Positions 18,031 to 28,100 of a stretch of DNA of 64,000 bases are shown here, piece after piece (within the stretch, counting starts at the first letter, position 1; every line of letters starts with the position of its first letter). A model generated the notes under the pieces. It searched no databases, had not been told where the DNA came from, and saw only the letters and a list, made by a program, of their open reading frames with translations. Location: the NCBI RefSeq assembly GCF_001439815.1, contig NZ_JYLM01000001.1, positions 558,001 through 622,000 on the forward strand, in the 5' to 3' direction. A program made the translations under genes and the position numbers. Source of the stretch: Pseudomonas orientalis (GTDB lineage: Bacteria > Pseudomonadota > Gammaproteobacteria > Pseudomonadales > Pseudomonadaceae).

Positions 18031-18744
18031 ATGCAAACTGTTGTGAATTTATGGCCGTTGATCGGCGTACTTGTCATCGTGGTCGGCTTTGTATTGCGCT
18101 TCAATCCGTTGCTGGTGGTCACCGCCGCCGCTATCGCCACCGGGCTCGCCGCCCAGTTTCCGTTGGAGAAAATTCTCGCCACCATGGGTGATGGTTTCCT
18201 CCAGACCCGTGCGCTGCAATTGATCCTGTTATTACCGCTGGCTGTGATTGGCCTGTTGGAGCGCCATGGCCTGCGCCTGCATGCACAGAACTGGATCGCC
18301 CGTTTCGAGCGCGCGACGGTCGGACGTTTGCTGATCATCTATCTGTTTGTGCGTGAATCCACCGCAGCCATGGGGCTGACCAGCCTGGGCGGGCATCCGC
18401 AGATGGTGCGGCCATTGCTGGCGCCGATGGCCGAAGGTGCGGCGGAAAAACGCTATGGCAAGCTGCCGGACAAGTTGCGTCACAAGGTATTGGCCATGTG
18501 CGCTGCTACCGACAACGTGGGGCTGTTTTTCGGTGAGGACATTTTCGTCGCCTTTGGTGCGATAGCCTTGATGCACACCTTTCTGCTGGGCTCGGGGATC
18601 GATGTGGAACCGCTGCATATCGCGGTGTGGGGCATCCCGACAGCGATCTGTGCCTTTATCATTCATGCCATCCGGCTGCATCGGTTCGATCGGAGGTTGA
18701 CCCGTGAGATGAGCGCCGCCCCTTCGGTGGAGGCCGTGCAATGA
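18031..18744 (+). CDS. DUF969 family membrane protein (5-oxoproline transporter subunit)
   Basis: This is a 237-residue integral membrane protein with about five hydrophobic segments (first VVNLWPLIGVLVIVVGFVL). The motifs GLTSLGGHPQMVRPL and ATDNVGLFFGEDIFVAFGAI identify DUF969. DUF969 and DUF979 proteins are encoded as a pair beside pyroglutamyl peptidase and are predicted 5-oxoproline permease subunits. I start at ATG 18031 (AAAGGA upstream) rather than an upstream in-frame ATG at 17995. The next gene overlaps by 4 bases. Confidence 0.88.
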   Translation: MQTVVNLWPLIGVLVIVVGFVLRFNPLLVVTAAAIATGLAAQFPLEKILATMGDGFLQTRALQLILLLPLAVIGLLERHGLRLHAQNWIARFERATVGRLLIIYLFVRESTAAMGLTSLGGHPQMVRPLLAPMAEGAAEKRYGKLPDKLRHKVLAMCAATDNVGLFFGEDIFVAFGAIALMHTFLLGSGIDVEPLHIAVWGIPTAICAFIIHAIRLHRFDRRLTREMSAAPSVEAVQ

Positions 18745-19691
18745 TTATTTCCATTCAATACCTGTACTGGCTGGCCGGTGTGCTGTTGCTGATCACCGCC
18801 GGCATGATCCTGCTGGATCGCACCCATCCCAAGCGTTGGTCGAGCGCGCTGTTCTGGCTGCTGTTTGCCATTCCGTTCCTCATGGGAGAGCGTCTGCCTT
18901 CAGTGGTCATTGGTGTCGGCGTCGTGGTAATGGCGGTGATCGCCGGCCTGGGCGGGGTGGGGCGTGGGCAGCATGCCGAACTGCATGACAAGGCATCCCG
19001 CGCCAGTGCCGGTCGCCTGGGACACAAGCTGTTTATCCCTGCGCTGGCCATTCCGCTGACCACGGTAATCGGCTCGGTCTTGCTCAAGCACACCGAAATC
19101 GGCGGTGTGCCCCTGCTCGATCCGAAGAACACCACGTTCGTCTCTCTCGGCATCGGCTGCCTGATCGCCCTTGGTCTGGCCTGCTGGCTGACTCGCGATA
19201 CACCGGTGCAGGCCTTGCGCGAATCGCGTCGCCTGACCGAAGCCCTGGGCTGGGCCATGGTGCTGCCGCAGATGCTGGCGATGCTCGGGCTGTTGTTCAA
19301 CGAGGCCGGGGTGGGCACGGCTGTGGCCCACGTGACCACCACGTATATCAACCTGGATTTCAAGTTGGTGGCGGTGATGGTCTATGTGCTGGGCATGGCG
19401 TTGTTTACGGTGATTATGGGCAACGGCTTCGCGGCGTTCCCGGTGATGACCGGCGGCGTCGGCGTACCGGTGCTGGTGGGCATCTACGGCGGCAATCCGG
19501 CGGTAATGGCGGCGATCGGCATGTTCTCCGGCTACTGCGGTACGCTGATGACACCGATGGCGGCCAACTTCAATATCGTGCCCGCAGCACTGCTGGAACT
19601 GCCGGACAAGAACGCGGTGATCAAGGCTCAATTGCCGACTGCGTTGATGATGCTGGTGGTCAATATCGCGCTGCTTTATCTGTTGATGTGA
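18741..19691 (+). CDS. DUF979 family membrane protein (5-oxoproline transporter subunit)
   Basis: The 316-residue protein has eight to nine predicted membrane segments. Family marks include the start QYLYWLAGVLLLITAGMIL, GNGFAAFPVMTGGVGVPVLV and SGYCGTLMTPMAANFNIVPA. The ATGA overlap with the DUF969 gene and a 7-base gap to pcp show one operon. The inferred role is uptake of pyroglutamate or pyroglutamyl peptides that the Pcp product then handles. Confidence 0.88.
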   Translation: MIISIQYLYWLAGVLLLITAGMILLDRTHPKRWSSALFWLLFAIPFLMGERLPSVVIGVGVVVMAVIAGLGGVGRGQHAELHDKASRASAGRLGHKLFIPALAIPLTTVIGSVLLKHTEIGGVPLLDPKNTTFVSLGIGCLIALGLACWLTRDTPVQALRESRRLTEALGWAMVLPQMLAMLGLLFNEAGVGTAVAHVTTTYINLDFKLVAVMVYVLGMALFTVIMGNGFAAFPVMTGGVGVPVLVGIYGGNPAVMAAIGMFSGYCGTLMTPMAANFNIVPAALLELPDKNAVIKAQLPTALMMLVVNIALLYLLM

Positions 19692-19698
19692 GGCCAGG

Positions 19699-20328
19699 AT
19701 GAAAACCCTATTGCTGACCGGCTTCGAGCCTTTCGACCACGACGTGGTGAATCCATCCTGGGAAGCGGTGCGCCTGCTGGAGGGGGTGGAGCTGAGTGAG
19801 GATGTGCGGATTGTCGCGCGCCAACTGCCCTGTGCTTTTGCCACCGCTGCAGAGATCTTGATTCAACTGATCGAGGAATTGAAACCGGTCATGGTCATCG
19901 CCACTGGCTTGGGTCCCGGGCGCAGCGATATCTCCATCGAGCGTGTCGCAATCAACGTCAATGATGCACGCATCCCGGACAACCTCGGCGCCCAGCCGAT
20001 TGACACGGCGGTGGTGGAGGGTGGGCCGGCCGCTTACTTCTCGACGTTGCCGATCAAGAGCATGGTCAGGGCGGTGCGTGAGGCGGGTATTGCGGCCTCG
20101 GTTTCGCAGACGGCCGGGACTTTCGTATGCAATCAGGTGTTTTATCGATTGCAGCATGCGCTGGTGGGCTCGGCAGTGCGCAGTGGGTTTATCCATGTGC
20201 CGGGCCTGCCTGAGTCCGGTCAGCCGTCGATGGCGCTGACGATCTTGGTGGAGGGCTTGCGCGTCGCGGTTTCGACGGCCTGGCACACCCGGGCGGATAT
20301 CGTGGAAACGGGCGGTCGGGTGAGCTGA
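19699..20328 (+). CDS. pcp: Pyrrolidone-carboxylate peptidase
   Basis: Pcp is a cysteine peptidase (family C15) that removes N-terminal pyroglutamate from peptides in the cytoplasm. The 209-residue protein has LLTGFEPF at the start, the Glu-containing segment SDISIERVAINVNDARIPD, the nucleophile Cys in SQTAGTFVCNQVFY (about residue 145) and the catalytic His in FIHVPGLPE (about 167). It is the third gene of the DUF969-DUF979-pcp operon. Confidence 0.95.
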   Translation: MKTLLLTGFEPFDHDVVNPSWEAVRLLEGVELSEDVRIVARQLPCAFATAAEILIQLIEELKPVMVIATGLGPGRSDISIERVAINVNDARIPDNLGAQPIDTAVVEGGPAAYFSTLPIKSMVRAVREAGIAASVSQTAGTFVCNQVFYRLQHALVGSAVRSGFIHVPGLPESGQPSMALTILVEGLRVAVSTAWHTRADIVETGGRVS

Positions 20329-20390
20329 CCCAGTACGAAAAGCTATAACCTCGACTACAGTTAACCAGGCATCCAACCGGGAAATACACC

Positions 20391-20837
20391 ATGATCAAAT
20401 CCTCGAAGTTCGTCTCTGTCGCGTTGTTGCTCGCAGTCTTTGCAGGCAGCGGTATGGCCCTGGCTGATCCCGGTAATGGCAAGGGCCAGGGAAACAGCAA
20501 AGGTAATAACTCGGCGGGGCAGGGCCACGACAAACCTAAAGGCAAAGGTTCGTCCGGTAACCACGGACCCAGCGTTGATCGAGACAGCGTGCTGAGCCTG
20601 TTGGGCGGTAACCGCGATTACTGGAGTCCGGGGCCTGCGTTGCCGCCGGGTATCCAGAAAAAACTGGCGCGCGGCAAGCCGCTGCCGCCCGGTATCGCGA
20701 AGAAACTCGATGGACGCCTGGCGGGGCGCCTGCCTCGTTACGATGGGTATGAGTGGCAGCAGGCGGGCACCGACCTGATATTGGTGACCATCGCCACCGG
20801 TATCATTTACGAGGTGCTCAACGGGGCGTTTGATTGA
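20391..20837 (+). CDS. CigR-like exported protein (RcnB-type C-terminus)
   Basis: The 148-residue precursor has a signal peptide (residues 1-25, SVALLLAVFAGSGMALA before DPGNGKG), then a Gly/Asn/Lys-rich low-complexity region (GKGQGNSKGNNSAGQGHDKP). A C-terminal domain has two LPPGIxKKL repeats and ends in a hydrophobic segment (TDLILVTIATGIIYEVL). This layout is that of the anti-virulence regulator CigR family. The function in Pseudomonas is not known. It converges on the sensor kinase gene with a 7-base gap. Confidence 0.8.
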   Translation: MIKSSKFVSVALLLAVFAGSGMALADPGNGKGQGNSKGNNSAGQGHDKPKGKGSSGNHGPSVDRDSVLSLLGGNRDYWSPGPALPPGIQKKLARGKPLPPGIAKKLDGRLAGRLPRYDGYEWQQAGTDLILVTIATGIIYEVLNGAFD

Positions 20838-20844
20838 AGGGTTT

Positions 20845-22245
20845 TCACGCTTCCCGTGCGGGGAAAAACAACTCGAACGTCGTCACGCCGTCTTCACTGC
20901 TGACGCCATACCGCCCGTTGTGCAGTTGCATGATGGTTGCCACGATCGACAGTCCCAGTCCGTTGGATTGGGACGACCGCTCGCGGGACTCATCCACTCG
21001 GTAAAACCGTTCGAACAGCCGCGGTAGATGCTCGGCGGGAATGGTTTCACCCTGGTTACCGACCCTCACGTTGACGCCCTCGTCGGTTGCAATCGCCTGA
21101 ATGCTCAGCTGCGAGCCCGGCGCTCCATACTTGATGGCGTTGGCGCACAGGTTCGCCAGGGCGCGGCGCAGCAGCATCGGCTCAGCCCAGATCACGCCTC
21201 TACCCTGGACAACAATGTGCATGCCCACGTCAGCGGCCAACCCTTCGAAATAATCCCCGATGCGCTCCACTTCATCCGCCGCGTCCAGCGTCTGGCGTTG
21301 GCGCAACGCGCTGGCCGGTTCGGTGCGCGCCAGGAACAGCATGTTGTCGAGCATCCGCGCCAGGCGTTCGAGTTCTTCGACATTGGACGCCAACAGTTGC
21401 TGGTAGCTTTCGATACTGCGCTGCTGGTGCAGGGCAACCTGGGTTTCGCCAAGCAGGTTATTGATCGGCGTGCGCAGTTCGTGAGCCATGTCGGTCGAGA
21501 CCTGGCCCAGTTGCACAAAGCCCTTGGACAAACGCTCAAGCATGGTGTTGAACGACTCGATCATCGGCAGCAGTTCTTTCGGCGCGCCCTGGCTGTCGAG
21601 GCGCTCGGCCAGGTTGCCGACGCCGATCCCTTGCGCGTGCCGGGCCAGACGGCGCAAGGGCAGCAAGCCGCGATGCACCAGCAGGTAACCGGCCAGTGCC
21701 AGGATGATCGCAGCGATGCTCGCCAGGATATAAACGCTCAGCCGATAGCTGGCGAGTACGGCGGTGCGCTCGGTCATCAGGCGGCCGCTGGTGACTTGCA
21801 AGCTGCCCAGGTCGCCGGAGTTGATCGTCGCGGCTACGGTCGAGAAGGGAATGCCGTTGAGCCCCGGCAAGTGCTGCACATCGCTCAGCGCCAGTACGTG
21901 ATTCCTCGGCACCGGCTCTATTGCAGGCAGTTCGATATTCGCCGGGTTCACCAACAGCAAGGGTTGTTGACCGGGGGCGGCGATGCTCAATACCGATTCA
22001 CGGTTGCCGAGCATGTTCTGGAACAACTCGGGCTTGGTCTTGATCAGGTCCAGGGTGTTGCTGTCGCTGAGCAGGTTGCGCAGTTGATCCACTCGGGAGA
22101 TCAGCGCGGTGTCGTCGCGGCGGATCAGTTCGCGTTCCAGCTCGCGGTACAGTGCCACGCCCAGGGTGGCTAGCAACGCGAACGCGAGCAGGGCGAAGAT
22201 CAGCGCCAGGCGCAGGGTCAGCGAGTAATGACGGCTGCGGCTCAT
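20845..22245 (-). CDS. Heavy-metal (copper) sensor histidine kinase, CusS/CopS type
   Basis: This is a membrane sensor kinase of 466 residues. It has TM1 at about 10-32, a periplasmic sensor of about 125 residues, TM2 at about 158-180, HAMP, the H-box [16 protein letters not shown] with the phosphorylated His at about residue 254, and the N-box [10 protein letters not shown]-region LFERFYRVD and G-box [11 protein letters not shown]. The architecture is that of the heavy-metal sensor kinase family. It overlaps the response regulator gene by 4 bases. Metal specificity is inferred from the box at 23304. Confidence 0.9.
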   Translation of the reverse strand: MSRSRHYSLTLRLALIFALLAFALLATLGVALYRELERELIRRDDTALISRVDQLRNLLSDSNTLDLIKTKPELFQNMLGNRESVLSIAAPGQQPLLLVNPANIELPAIEPVPRNHVLALSDVQHLPGLNGIPFSTVAATINSGDLGSLQVTSGRLMTERTAVLASYRLSVYILASIAAIILALAGYLLVHRGLLPLRRLARHAQGIGVGNLAERLDSQGAPKELLPMIESFNTMLERLSKGFVQLGQVSTDMAHELRTPINNLLGETQVALHQQRSIESYQQLLASNVEELERLARMLDNMLFLARTEPASALRQRQTLDAADEVERIGDYFEGLAADVGMHIVVQGRGVIWAEPMLLRRALANLCANAIKYGAPGSQLSIQAIATDEGVNVRVGNQGETIPAEHLPRLFERFYRVDESRERSSQSNGLGLSIVATIMQLHNGRYGVSSEDGVTTFELFFPAREA

Positions 22246-22913
22246 GGCTGGGTATCGAAGCGGTAGCCGATGCCACGCACGCTGTGGATCAACTTGAGTT
22301 GGAACGGGTCGTCGATTTTCAAGCGCAGGCGCCGCACGGCCACGTCGACCACATTGGTGTCGCTGTCAAAATTCATGTCCCATACCCGCGAGGCAATCAG
22401 CGAGCGTGACAGCACCTGGTCCTGGTGAGTGGCAAACAGGTGCAGCAGGGCGAACTCTTTATTGGTCAGGGTAATGCGCGTGCCGGCGCGGGTGACGCGG
22501 CGCTTGAGCACATCGATGTGCAGGTCGGCGATGTGCAGGTGCTCTTCCTCCCGTGTCGGGCCGCGCCGGGTCAGGGTGCGCAGGCGCGCGACCAGTTCGG
22601 CGAAGGAGAAGGGCTTGATCAGATAGTCGTCGGCGCCCAGCTCCAGCCCCTTGATGCGGTCGGCGATATCATCGCGGGCGGTGAGGAACAGGACCGGCGT
22701 ATCGGCCTCCTTGCGCAGACGGCGCAGCACTTCCCAGCCATCCATTTTCGGCATCATCACATCGAGCACGATCACGTCGAACGGCGTCTCCAGGGCCTGG
22801 TGCAGACCGTCCACGCCATCGCGGGCCAGGCTCACGCTGTAGCCCAGTTCCTGCAAGCCATTGAGCAGATAGTTGCCGGCCTTGGGTTCGTCTTCGACTA
22901 CGAGGATGTTCAT
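22242..22913 (-). CDS. OmpR-family response regulator, CusR/CopR type
   Basis: The 223-residue protein has a receiver domain with EDEPKAG, the phospho-acceptor Asp in [17 protein letters not shown] (about residue 51), FLTARD and the Lys in [10 protein letters not shown], followed by a winged-helix domain ending RGIGYRFD. It is followed by its sensor kinase with a 4-base overlap and preceded by the DUF2790 gene 42 bases away. It probably binds the inverted repeat at 23304-23319 and autoregulates the operon. Confidence 0.92.
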   Translation of the reverse strand: MNILVVEDEPKAGNYLLNGLQELGYSVSLARDGVDGLHQALETPFDVIVLDVMMPKMDGWEVLRRLRKEADTPVLFLTARDDIADRIKGLELGADDYLIKPFSFAELVARLRTLTRRGPTREEEHLHIADLHIDVLKRRVTRAGTRITLTNKEFALLHLFATHQDQVLSRSLIASRVWDMNFDSDTNVVDVAVRRLRLKIDDPFQLKLIHSVRGIGYRFDTQP

Positions 22914-22955
22914 GGGAAATGCCCTGATTCAATGGGTTGCGCCAGTGTAGCCTGA

Positions 22956-23216
22956 TCAATTGTCACTGGCGCAACCGGTGCCTTGTACCTGGTAGTCCAG
23001 CACGTGCTCACGTTCCTGATGATCCAGATAGCGCAGTTGCGCCGGGACGATACCGCATTGGCCATAGGTGTCGGTACTGGACAGGACTTTGGCGACATCC
23101 AGATGGACGTAGAAACCGGTCTTATCATGGATCACGGGAGCGGCTGGAGCGGTGTCGGCAGCGAATACCGAGCCGGTGGCGAGCAAGGCAGCTAAGGCGA
23201 GGGCAAAGCGTTTCAT
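22956..23216 (-). CDS. DUF2790 small periplasmic protein
   Basis: The 86-residue precursor has a signal peptide (MKRFALALAALLATGSVFA) and a mature part with PVIHDKTGFYVHLDVAKVLS, two Cys residues (GQCGIVP and GTGCASDN) and DHQEREHVLDYQVQG, the DUF2790 pattern found in many Pseudomonas genomes, often beside metal response genes. It is the first gene of the operon with the two-component system. Its role is unknown; the conserved Cys pair could be a disulfide or a metal ligand. Confidence 0.88.
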   Translation of the reverse strand: MKRFALALAALLATGSVFAADTAPAAPVIHDKTGFYVHLDVAKVLSSTDTYGQCGIVPAQLRYLDHQEREHVLDYQVQGTGCASDN

Positions 23217-23303
23217 GACGAAATCTCACTGTGAAGGCTGGCTGCCGGGGCCGGCAGTGAGTTCACAGTAACCAGTCGACCCGAACAGCCAGCCAACAGG
23301 ATG

Positions 23304-23319
23304 ATGACAAGTTCGTCAT
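23304..23319 (-). promoter_or_regulatory. CusR/CopR-like operator
   Basis: ATGACAAGTTCGTCAT is an inverted repeat matching the E. coli CusR box half-sites (ATGACAA and TTGTCAT) with a single mismatch. It lies about 88 bases upstream of the DUF2790 start. A possible -10 (TACTGT on the - strand, at 23265-23270) puts the box centre roughly 50 bases upstream of transcription start, the normal location for such activators. Confidence 0.65.
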
Positions 23320-23420
23320 TCAAGGTTTGCGCCGGGTACCTTGCAGCGTTTACAAGTGGCGGGGTGAACCGTAGATTGCATGGCATTGATCATTGCTTGA
23401 ATACTTGGGGAAGCCGCGTC

Positions 23421-24116
23421 GTGTCCAGTCGAAATCCAGCCGTATTTACCCGGCATTACCGGGCCTTTCTGTTCGATATGGACGGGACCCTGCTCAACTC
23501 CATTGCCGCCGCCGAGCGGGTATGGAGCCGTTGGGCTGAACGCCATGGCCTGGATGTGGAGGCATTCCTGACCACCATCCATGGCGCCCGCGCGATTGAT
23601 ACGATCACACGCCAGGCGTTGCCGGGTGTGGACGCTCAGGCCGAAGCGGCGTGGATTACCGAAGCTGAAGTGAACGATGTCGAGGGCATCGTGGCGATTG
23701 GCGGCGCGGTTGAGTTTCTTAAACGCTTGCCTGCCGAGCGGTGGGCGCTGGTCACATCTGCGCCCAAGGCACTGGCATTGCGCCGAATGGAAGCTGCGGG
23801 TATTCCCGTGCCGGCCGTGATGGTGACCGCCGAAGATGTCGCCAGCGGCAAGCCCGATCCGGCGTGTTACGTGCTCGGTGCCCGGCGCTTGGGCGTGCCG
23901 GTGCAGGAGTGCCTGGTGTTCGAGGATGCGATGGTAGGCATTCGAGCCGCAGAAGCGGCGGGGGCGGATGTGATGGTGGTGACCTCGACGCACTTGGCTC
24001 CGATGCCGACTGAACATGCCTGTATCGATGGGTATGAAGGGCTGCAGGTCCTGCAGGAAGCTGATGGCCTGCTGGCTGTGCGGGAGCGGGAAGAAGGTCA
24101 GCGTGTCGCTTTTTGA
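23421..24116 (+). CDS. HAD-superfamily (subfamily IA) phosphatase, sugar-phosphatase-like
   Basis: Catalytic motif I is FDMDGTLLNS near residue 20; motif II lies in WALVTSAPKAL; motif III/IV are GKPDPACYVLGA and CLVFEDAMVGIRAA. The cap domain contains HGARAIDTI. The closest match in layout is the YfbT/GPP group of small sugar-phosphate phosphatases. I start at GTG 23421, about 18 residues before motif I; an upstream in-frame ATG at 23301 would add 40 unconserved residues and overlap the CusR-like box. The substrate is not readable from sequence. Confidence 0.82.
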   Translation: MSSRNPAVFTRHYRAFLFDMDGTLLNSIAAAERVWSRWAERHGLDVEAFLTTIHGARAIDTITRQALPGVDAQAEAAWITEAEVNDVEGIVAIGGAVEFLKRLPAERWALVTSAPKALALRRMEAAGIPVPAVMVTAEDVASGKPDPACYVLGARRLGVPVQECLVFEDAMVGIRAAEAAGADVMVVTSTHLAPMPTEHACIDGYEGLQVLQEADGLLAVREREEGQRVAF

Positions 24117-24361
24117 TGGGTGCGATGGGCCTCGCGCTGGCACAGCTTGCGCAGGATTGTCTTCTGGATCGGCTTGAGGCAGAACGCAAACAGGTAGGCG
24201 CACAGGAGTAACGCCAGGTCCAGCCAGGAGTGGTCAGCGGCGTCGACGACCCCCTCGACTTCCAAGCGCAGTCCATACCCGAGCGCCAGAAAGACCAGCC
24301 CTATCAGCAAGGTGATCGTCCAGGACAGGGAAACCATGGGCTGTGTAACGGTTGGCCTCAT
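24098..24361 (-). CDS. Small inner-membrane protein, unknown function
   Basis: This is an 87-residue protein with two hydrophobic segments (WTITLLIGLVFLALGYGL and WLDLALLLCAYLFAFCL) and a basic C-terminal tail (ILRKLCQREAHRTHQ). ATG 24361 is chosen because AGGAG lies 8 bases upstream. Its 3' end overlaps the converging HAD gene by 19 bases. I do not recognise the family. Confidence 0.6.
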   Translation of the reverse strand: MRPTVTQPMVSLSWTITLLIGLVFLALGYGLRLEVEGVVDAADHSWLDLALLLCAYLFAFCLKPIQKTILRKLCQREAHRTHQKATR

Positions 24362-24566
24362 CGGCGTGCTCCTGAATGCACTCGGACCGCAGGATGACGT
24401 GGGATTTGGCTGCAAATGATGCAACAAGTTCCTGGCATCATGGCAGTTTCATCTTGCAGCACGGGGGCATGTACGAGGCGTAGAGCTTGGTAAAGAAGGC
24501 GAAGCGGGCCGATCGGGTTTTCGCCAGCCGTCACGGTGAAGCAAAAGGCTGGCTACTGGAGGTGCT

Positions 24567-24761
24567 TCAAGGCGTCTGGTTTTTGTCCGGCGCAGTGAGG
24601 CCAGCCTGGATGCGCTGATAAATTTCCTCGCGATGCACGGCAACGTCCTTGGGGGCGTTGATGCCGATTCGTACTTGCTGGCCGCTAACGCCCAGGATGG
24701 TGATCGTGATGTCATCACCGATGTTTATGCTTTCACCAACTTTGCGGGTGAGTATAAGCAT
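24567..24761 (-). CDS. rsmE: RNA-binding translational regulator of the CsrA/RsmA family, RsmE type
   Basis: The 64-residue protein begins [20 protein letters not shown] and contains [20 protein letters not shown], with Arg44 and the VHREE RNA-contact motif. The extended C-terminus ([12 protein letters not shown]) is typical of RsmE, the GacA-controlled paralogue of RsmA in fluorescent pseudomonads. It represses translation by binding GGA motifs and is sequestered by RsmX/Y/Z RNAs. The ribosome binding site AAGGAGAAG itself contains a GGA, which allows autoregulation. The gene stands alone. Confidence 0.93.
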   Translation of the reverse strand: MLILTRKVGESINIGDDITITILGVSGQQVRIGINAPKDVAVHREEIYQRIQAGLTAPDKNQTP

Positions 24762-25006
24762 GGACTTCTCCTTGATTACTTTTAAGGACACATGTTCAGA
24801 CAGGGCAGGTGTCGGATGTGCGTAGCTTACTGCGAAGCGCTTCCCTGTGACTGCCTCTTTTAGGACGCATAGAGGCGACATTAATTCCCATGGCGGCATC
24901 ATACAGGTCGCGATACATGATTCGCATTGTTTAAGCCAACGTTTATGACGGCCAGAATAGACAGTGGATGGTAAAGTCGCCTCTTTATCTTCAAAGGAGC
25001 AGGGCA

Positions 25007-25387
25007 GTGCGTAAAGTAGCGATGGCAATTGCGGTGTTGGCATTGGCCGGATGCGGCGAAGGTAAACCTGTCGATGCCCCCAAGGCCAAGCCTGTCGTGA
25101 CCGAAAGCCAGCCGCAGACCGGTACGATTGCCGCGCAGGAATGGGATGTATGGGTGGGGTCGCCGGATCACAAGCTGCAGGCGATCACTGACTTGACCGC
25201 CTGGTTGCTGGAGCATGGTTTCAATTTTTATATCGCGAAGGCAGACGGCAAGGATCAGGTACTGCTTGGCCCGTTTGCCACCAAGGCCGAGGCCGAGGCC
25301 AAGCAGGCACTGCTCAACGAAAAAATGGCACGGGCCAAGAAAAACGACACCGTGTCAGAGGTCATCGAACACAAGGCCGTGCAGTAA
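25007..25387 (+). CDS. SPOR domain lipoprotein
   Basis: GTG 25007 is preceded by AAGGAG and gives a lipoprotein signal ([16 protein letters not shown], lipobox LAGC, Cys16). A Pro/Lys linker leads to a SPOR-like domain ([50 protein letters not shown]). Such proteins bind septal peptidoglycan. An earlier in-frame ATG at 24968 would spoil the lipoprotein signal. Length from GTG is 126 residues. Confidence 0.85.
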   Translation: MRKVAMAIAVLALAGCGEGKPVDAPKAKPVVTESQPQTGTIAAQEWDVWVGSPDHKLQAITDLTAWLLEHGFNFYIAKADGKDQVLLGPFATKAEAEAKQALLNEKMARAKKNDTVSEVIEHKAVQ

Positions 25388-25418
25388 CGGGCCGGGTGGG
25401 CGTCAGTTGCGCCCACCA

Positions 25419-26108
25419 TCAGCCGCAGGCTTTCAGATTCACCGGGCCGACAAACTCATTGCCGCGTCCCATCACACAACCCACCGTCTGGTTGCGCTGG
25501 CGCTCCCAGGCTTGCACCGGGTAGGTCTTGTTCCAGGCTTCATACAGTTGGCGATCCTGTTTGGACAGGCGCAGGCCGTATTGCTTGCTCATATAAAAAT
25601 AGGTGCGTGCGATCATTCCGCGAATCGACGGACGCGGCATGACCTTCTTGGCCTTGAAGTCCACCTGGGTCAGGCATGAACCGTATTGCCCGCTTTGCAC
25701 CGGCAGCCAGCCGAAGCTGAAGTTGTTACGGTCGCCATTCACCTCGCCGATGCTCGGCACCAGGTTGTGCAGGTCTGCTTCGGCACGCTTGAACACGTCG
25801 TCATGGCGCGTGCAGTTCTTACGCCCGCCATTTTGCCAACACTGACGCTGATGGCCGATCTGCCAGGCAGGCACAATATGTTCCCATTCGATACGCGCGG
25901 CGCGGTTGGCGTTCTTGCGCGGGATGTAGCCGCAGGCTTTCAGGTCTATGCGGTTGCCGGTGTATTTGCAGCCGCAATAAAACTCGGTGGATTGGGGCGC
26001 GTAGAGCTTCCAGGCAATTTTTTTGGCTTCACTGAAGGTTCGCGGGGCTTGGGCGTTGGCGGTGACGGCAAAAAACAGGCAGCACACAGCGAAAAAACGG
26101 ACACTCAT
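25419..26108 (-). CDS. endA: Endonuclease I family periplasmic nuclease
   Basis: EndA/NucM proteins are secreted non-specific DNases with a beta-beta-alpha-Me fold. The 229-residue precursor has a signal peptide (FFAVCCLFFAVTANA before QAPRTF), the catalytic His in RIEWEHIVPAWQIG, and the downstream Asn/Asp cluster DLHNLVPSIGEVNGDRNNF. Cysteine pairs (YCGCKY, QCW, NCTR, SCL) fit disulfides. It is followed on the same strand direction, upstream, by the DUF1654 gene with a 4-base gap. Confidence 0.93.
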   Translation of the reverse strand: MSVRFFAVCCLFFAVTANAQAPRTFSEAKKIAWKLYAPQSTEFYCGCKYTGNRIDLKACGYIPRKNANRAARIEWEHIVPAWQIGHQRQCWQNGGRKNCTRHDDVFKRAEADLHNLVPSIGEVNGDRNNFSFGWLPVQSGQYGSCLTQVDFKAKKVMPRPSIRGMIARTYFYMSKQYGLRLSKQDRQLYEAWNKTYPVQAWERQRNQTVGCVMGRGNEFVGPVNLKACG

Positions 26109-26112
26109 TCAA

Positions 26113-26364
26113 TCAATCTTCCTTCGGCACAACCCAGAAAATCTGCACGCCGCCGTCGTCCCTGTAGGCGAGGGTGACGTTGTCGTTTTCCGCAATTTCT
26201 TCAAGCAGGCGCGCCCACTCGTCCTCGGGCTCATCCGGCAAGCGGAAGATCAACGCCGCCTTGGCTTTCTGGGCATTGGTCGAATTGATGATTTTTTGTA
26301 CGCGAATGGCCAAGCGTTGGTAGGCGTCAGGCGTTGCAGGTGCTGCGGAGGAGGGCTTTGCCAC
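26113..26364 (-). CDS. DUF1654 family protein
   Basis: The 83-residue cytoplasmic protein has YQRLAIRVQKIINSTNAQKA, FRLPDEPEDEWARLLEEIAE and AYRDDGGVQIFWVV, the DUF1654 pattern common in Pseudomonas. I start at GTG 26364 because AAGGA lies 7 bases upstream; the ATG 30 bases earlier lacks a site. The endA gene follows after 4 bases, so they are probably one transcript. DUF1654 proteins are sometimes linked to damage responses; nothing here proves that. Confidence 0.85.
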   Translation of the reverse strand: MAKPSSAAPATPDAYQRLAIRVQKIINSTNAQKAKAALIFRLPDEPEDEWARLLEEIAENDNVTLAYRDDGGVQIFWVVPKED

Positions 26365-26511
26365 GGAGTATTCCTTAGTAAGCTGTACGCACATACAGTA
26401 TTTAACTGTAGGTGTTTTCGCAACTGCTTAAATTCAAAGACATCCGTCTGACAGCGAATTTGGAAATTTGCTGTGATTTGCTGCGAGAAAAATTTTTAAG
26501 CGTGAACCTGA

Positions 26512-26541
26512 TGTGGCGAGGAAGCACGTTACCTCGCCACA
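26512..26541. terminator. Inverted repeat after the asparaginase gene
   Basis: TGTGGCGAGG and CCTCGCCACA form a perfect 10-bp stem with a 10-base loop, 19 bases past the asparaginase stop on the - strand. There is no immediate T-run, so it may be a terminator or an RNA stabiliser. Confidence 0.5.
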
Positions 26542-26560
26542 ATTTCAGGTAGGTCTGGAA

Positions 26561-27993
<1,433 letters not shown>

Positions 27994-28022
27994 TTGACAA
28001 ATCTCAACAAGGTTCTCATAGT
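27994..28022 (+). promoter_or_regulatory. Sigma-70 promoter of the rbs operon
   Basis: TTGACA (27994-27999), 17 bases, then CATAGT (28017-28022). Transcription would begin near 28029, directly at the operator that follows and about 70 bases before rbsB. Confidence 0.7.
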
Positions 28023-28030
28023 TCTGGCAA

Positions 28031-28044
28031 CGCAAACGTTTGCG
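28031..28044. promoter_or_regulatory. RbsR (LacI-family) operator
   Basis: CGCAAACGTTTGCG is a perfect 14-base palindrome with the central CG and AAACGTTT core of LacI/RbsR-family operators. It overlaps the expected start of transcription, so RbsR binding should block initiation until ribose is present. Confidence 0.8.
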
Positions 28045-28100
28045 AGATGTTTCTTCGGTGCAAGCGTTGCTCACAATAATCATAAGATCGGAGTACACCC

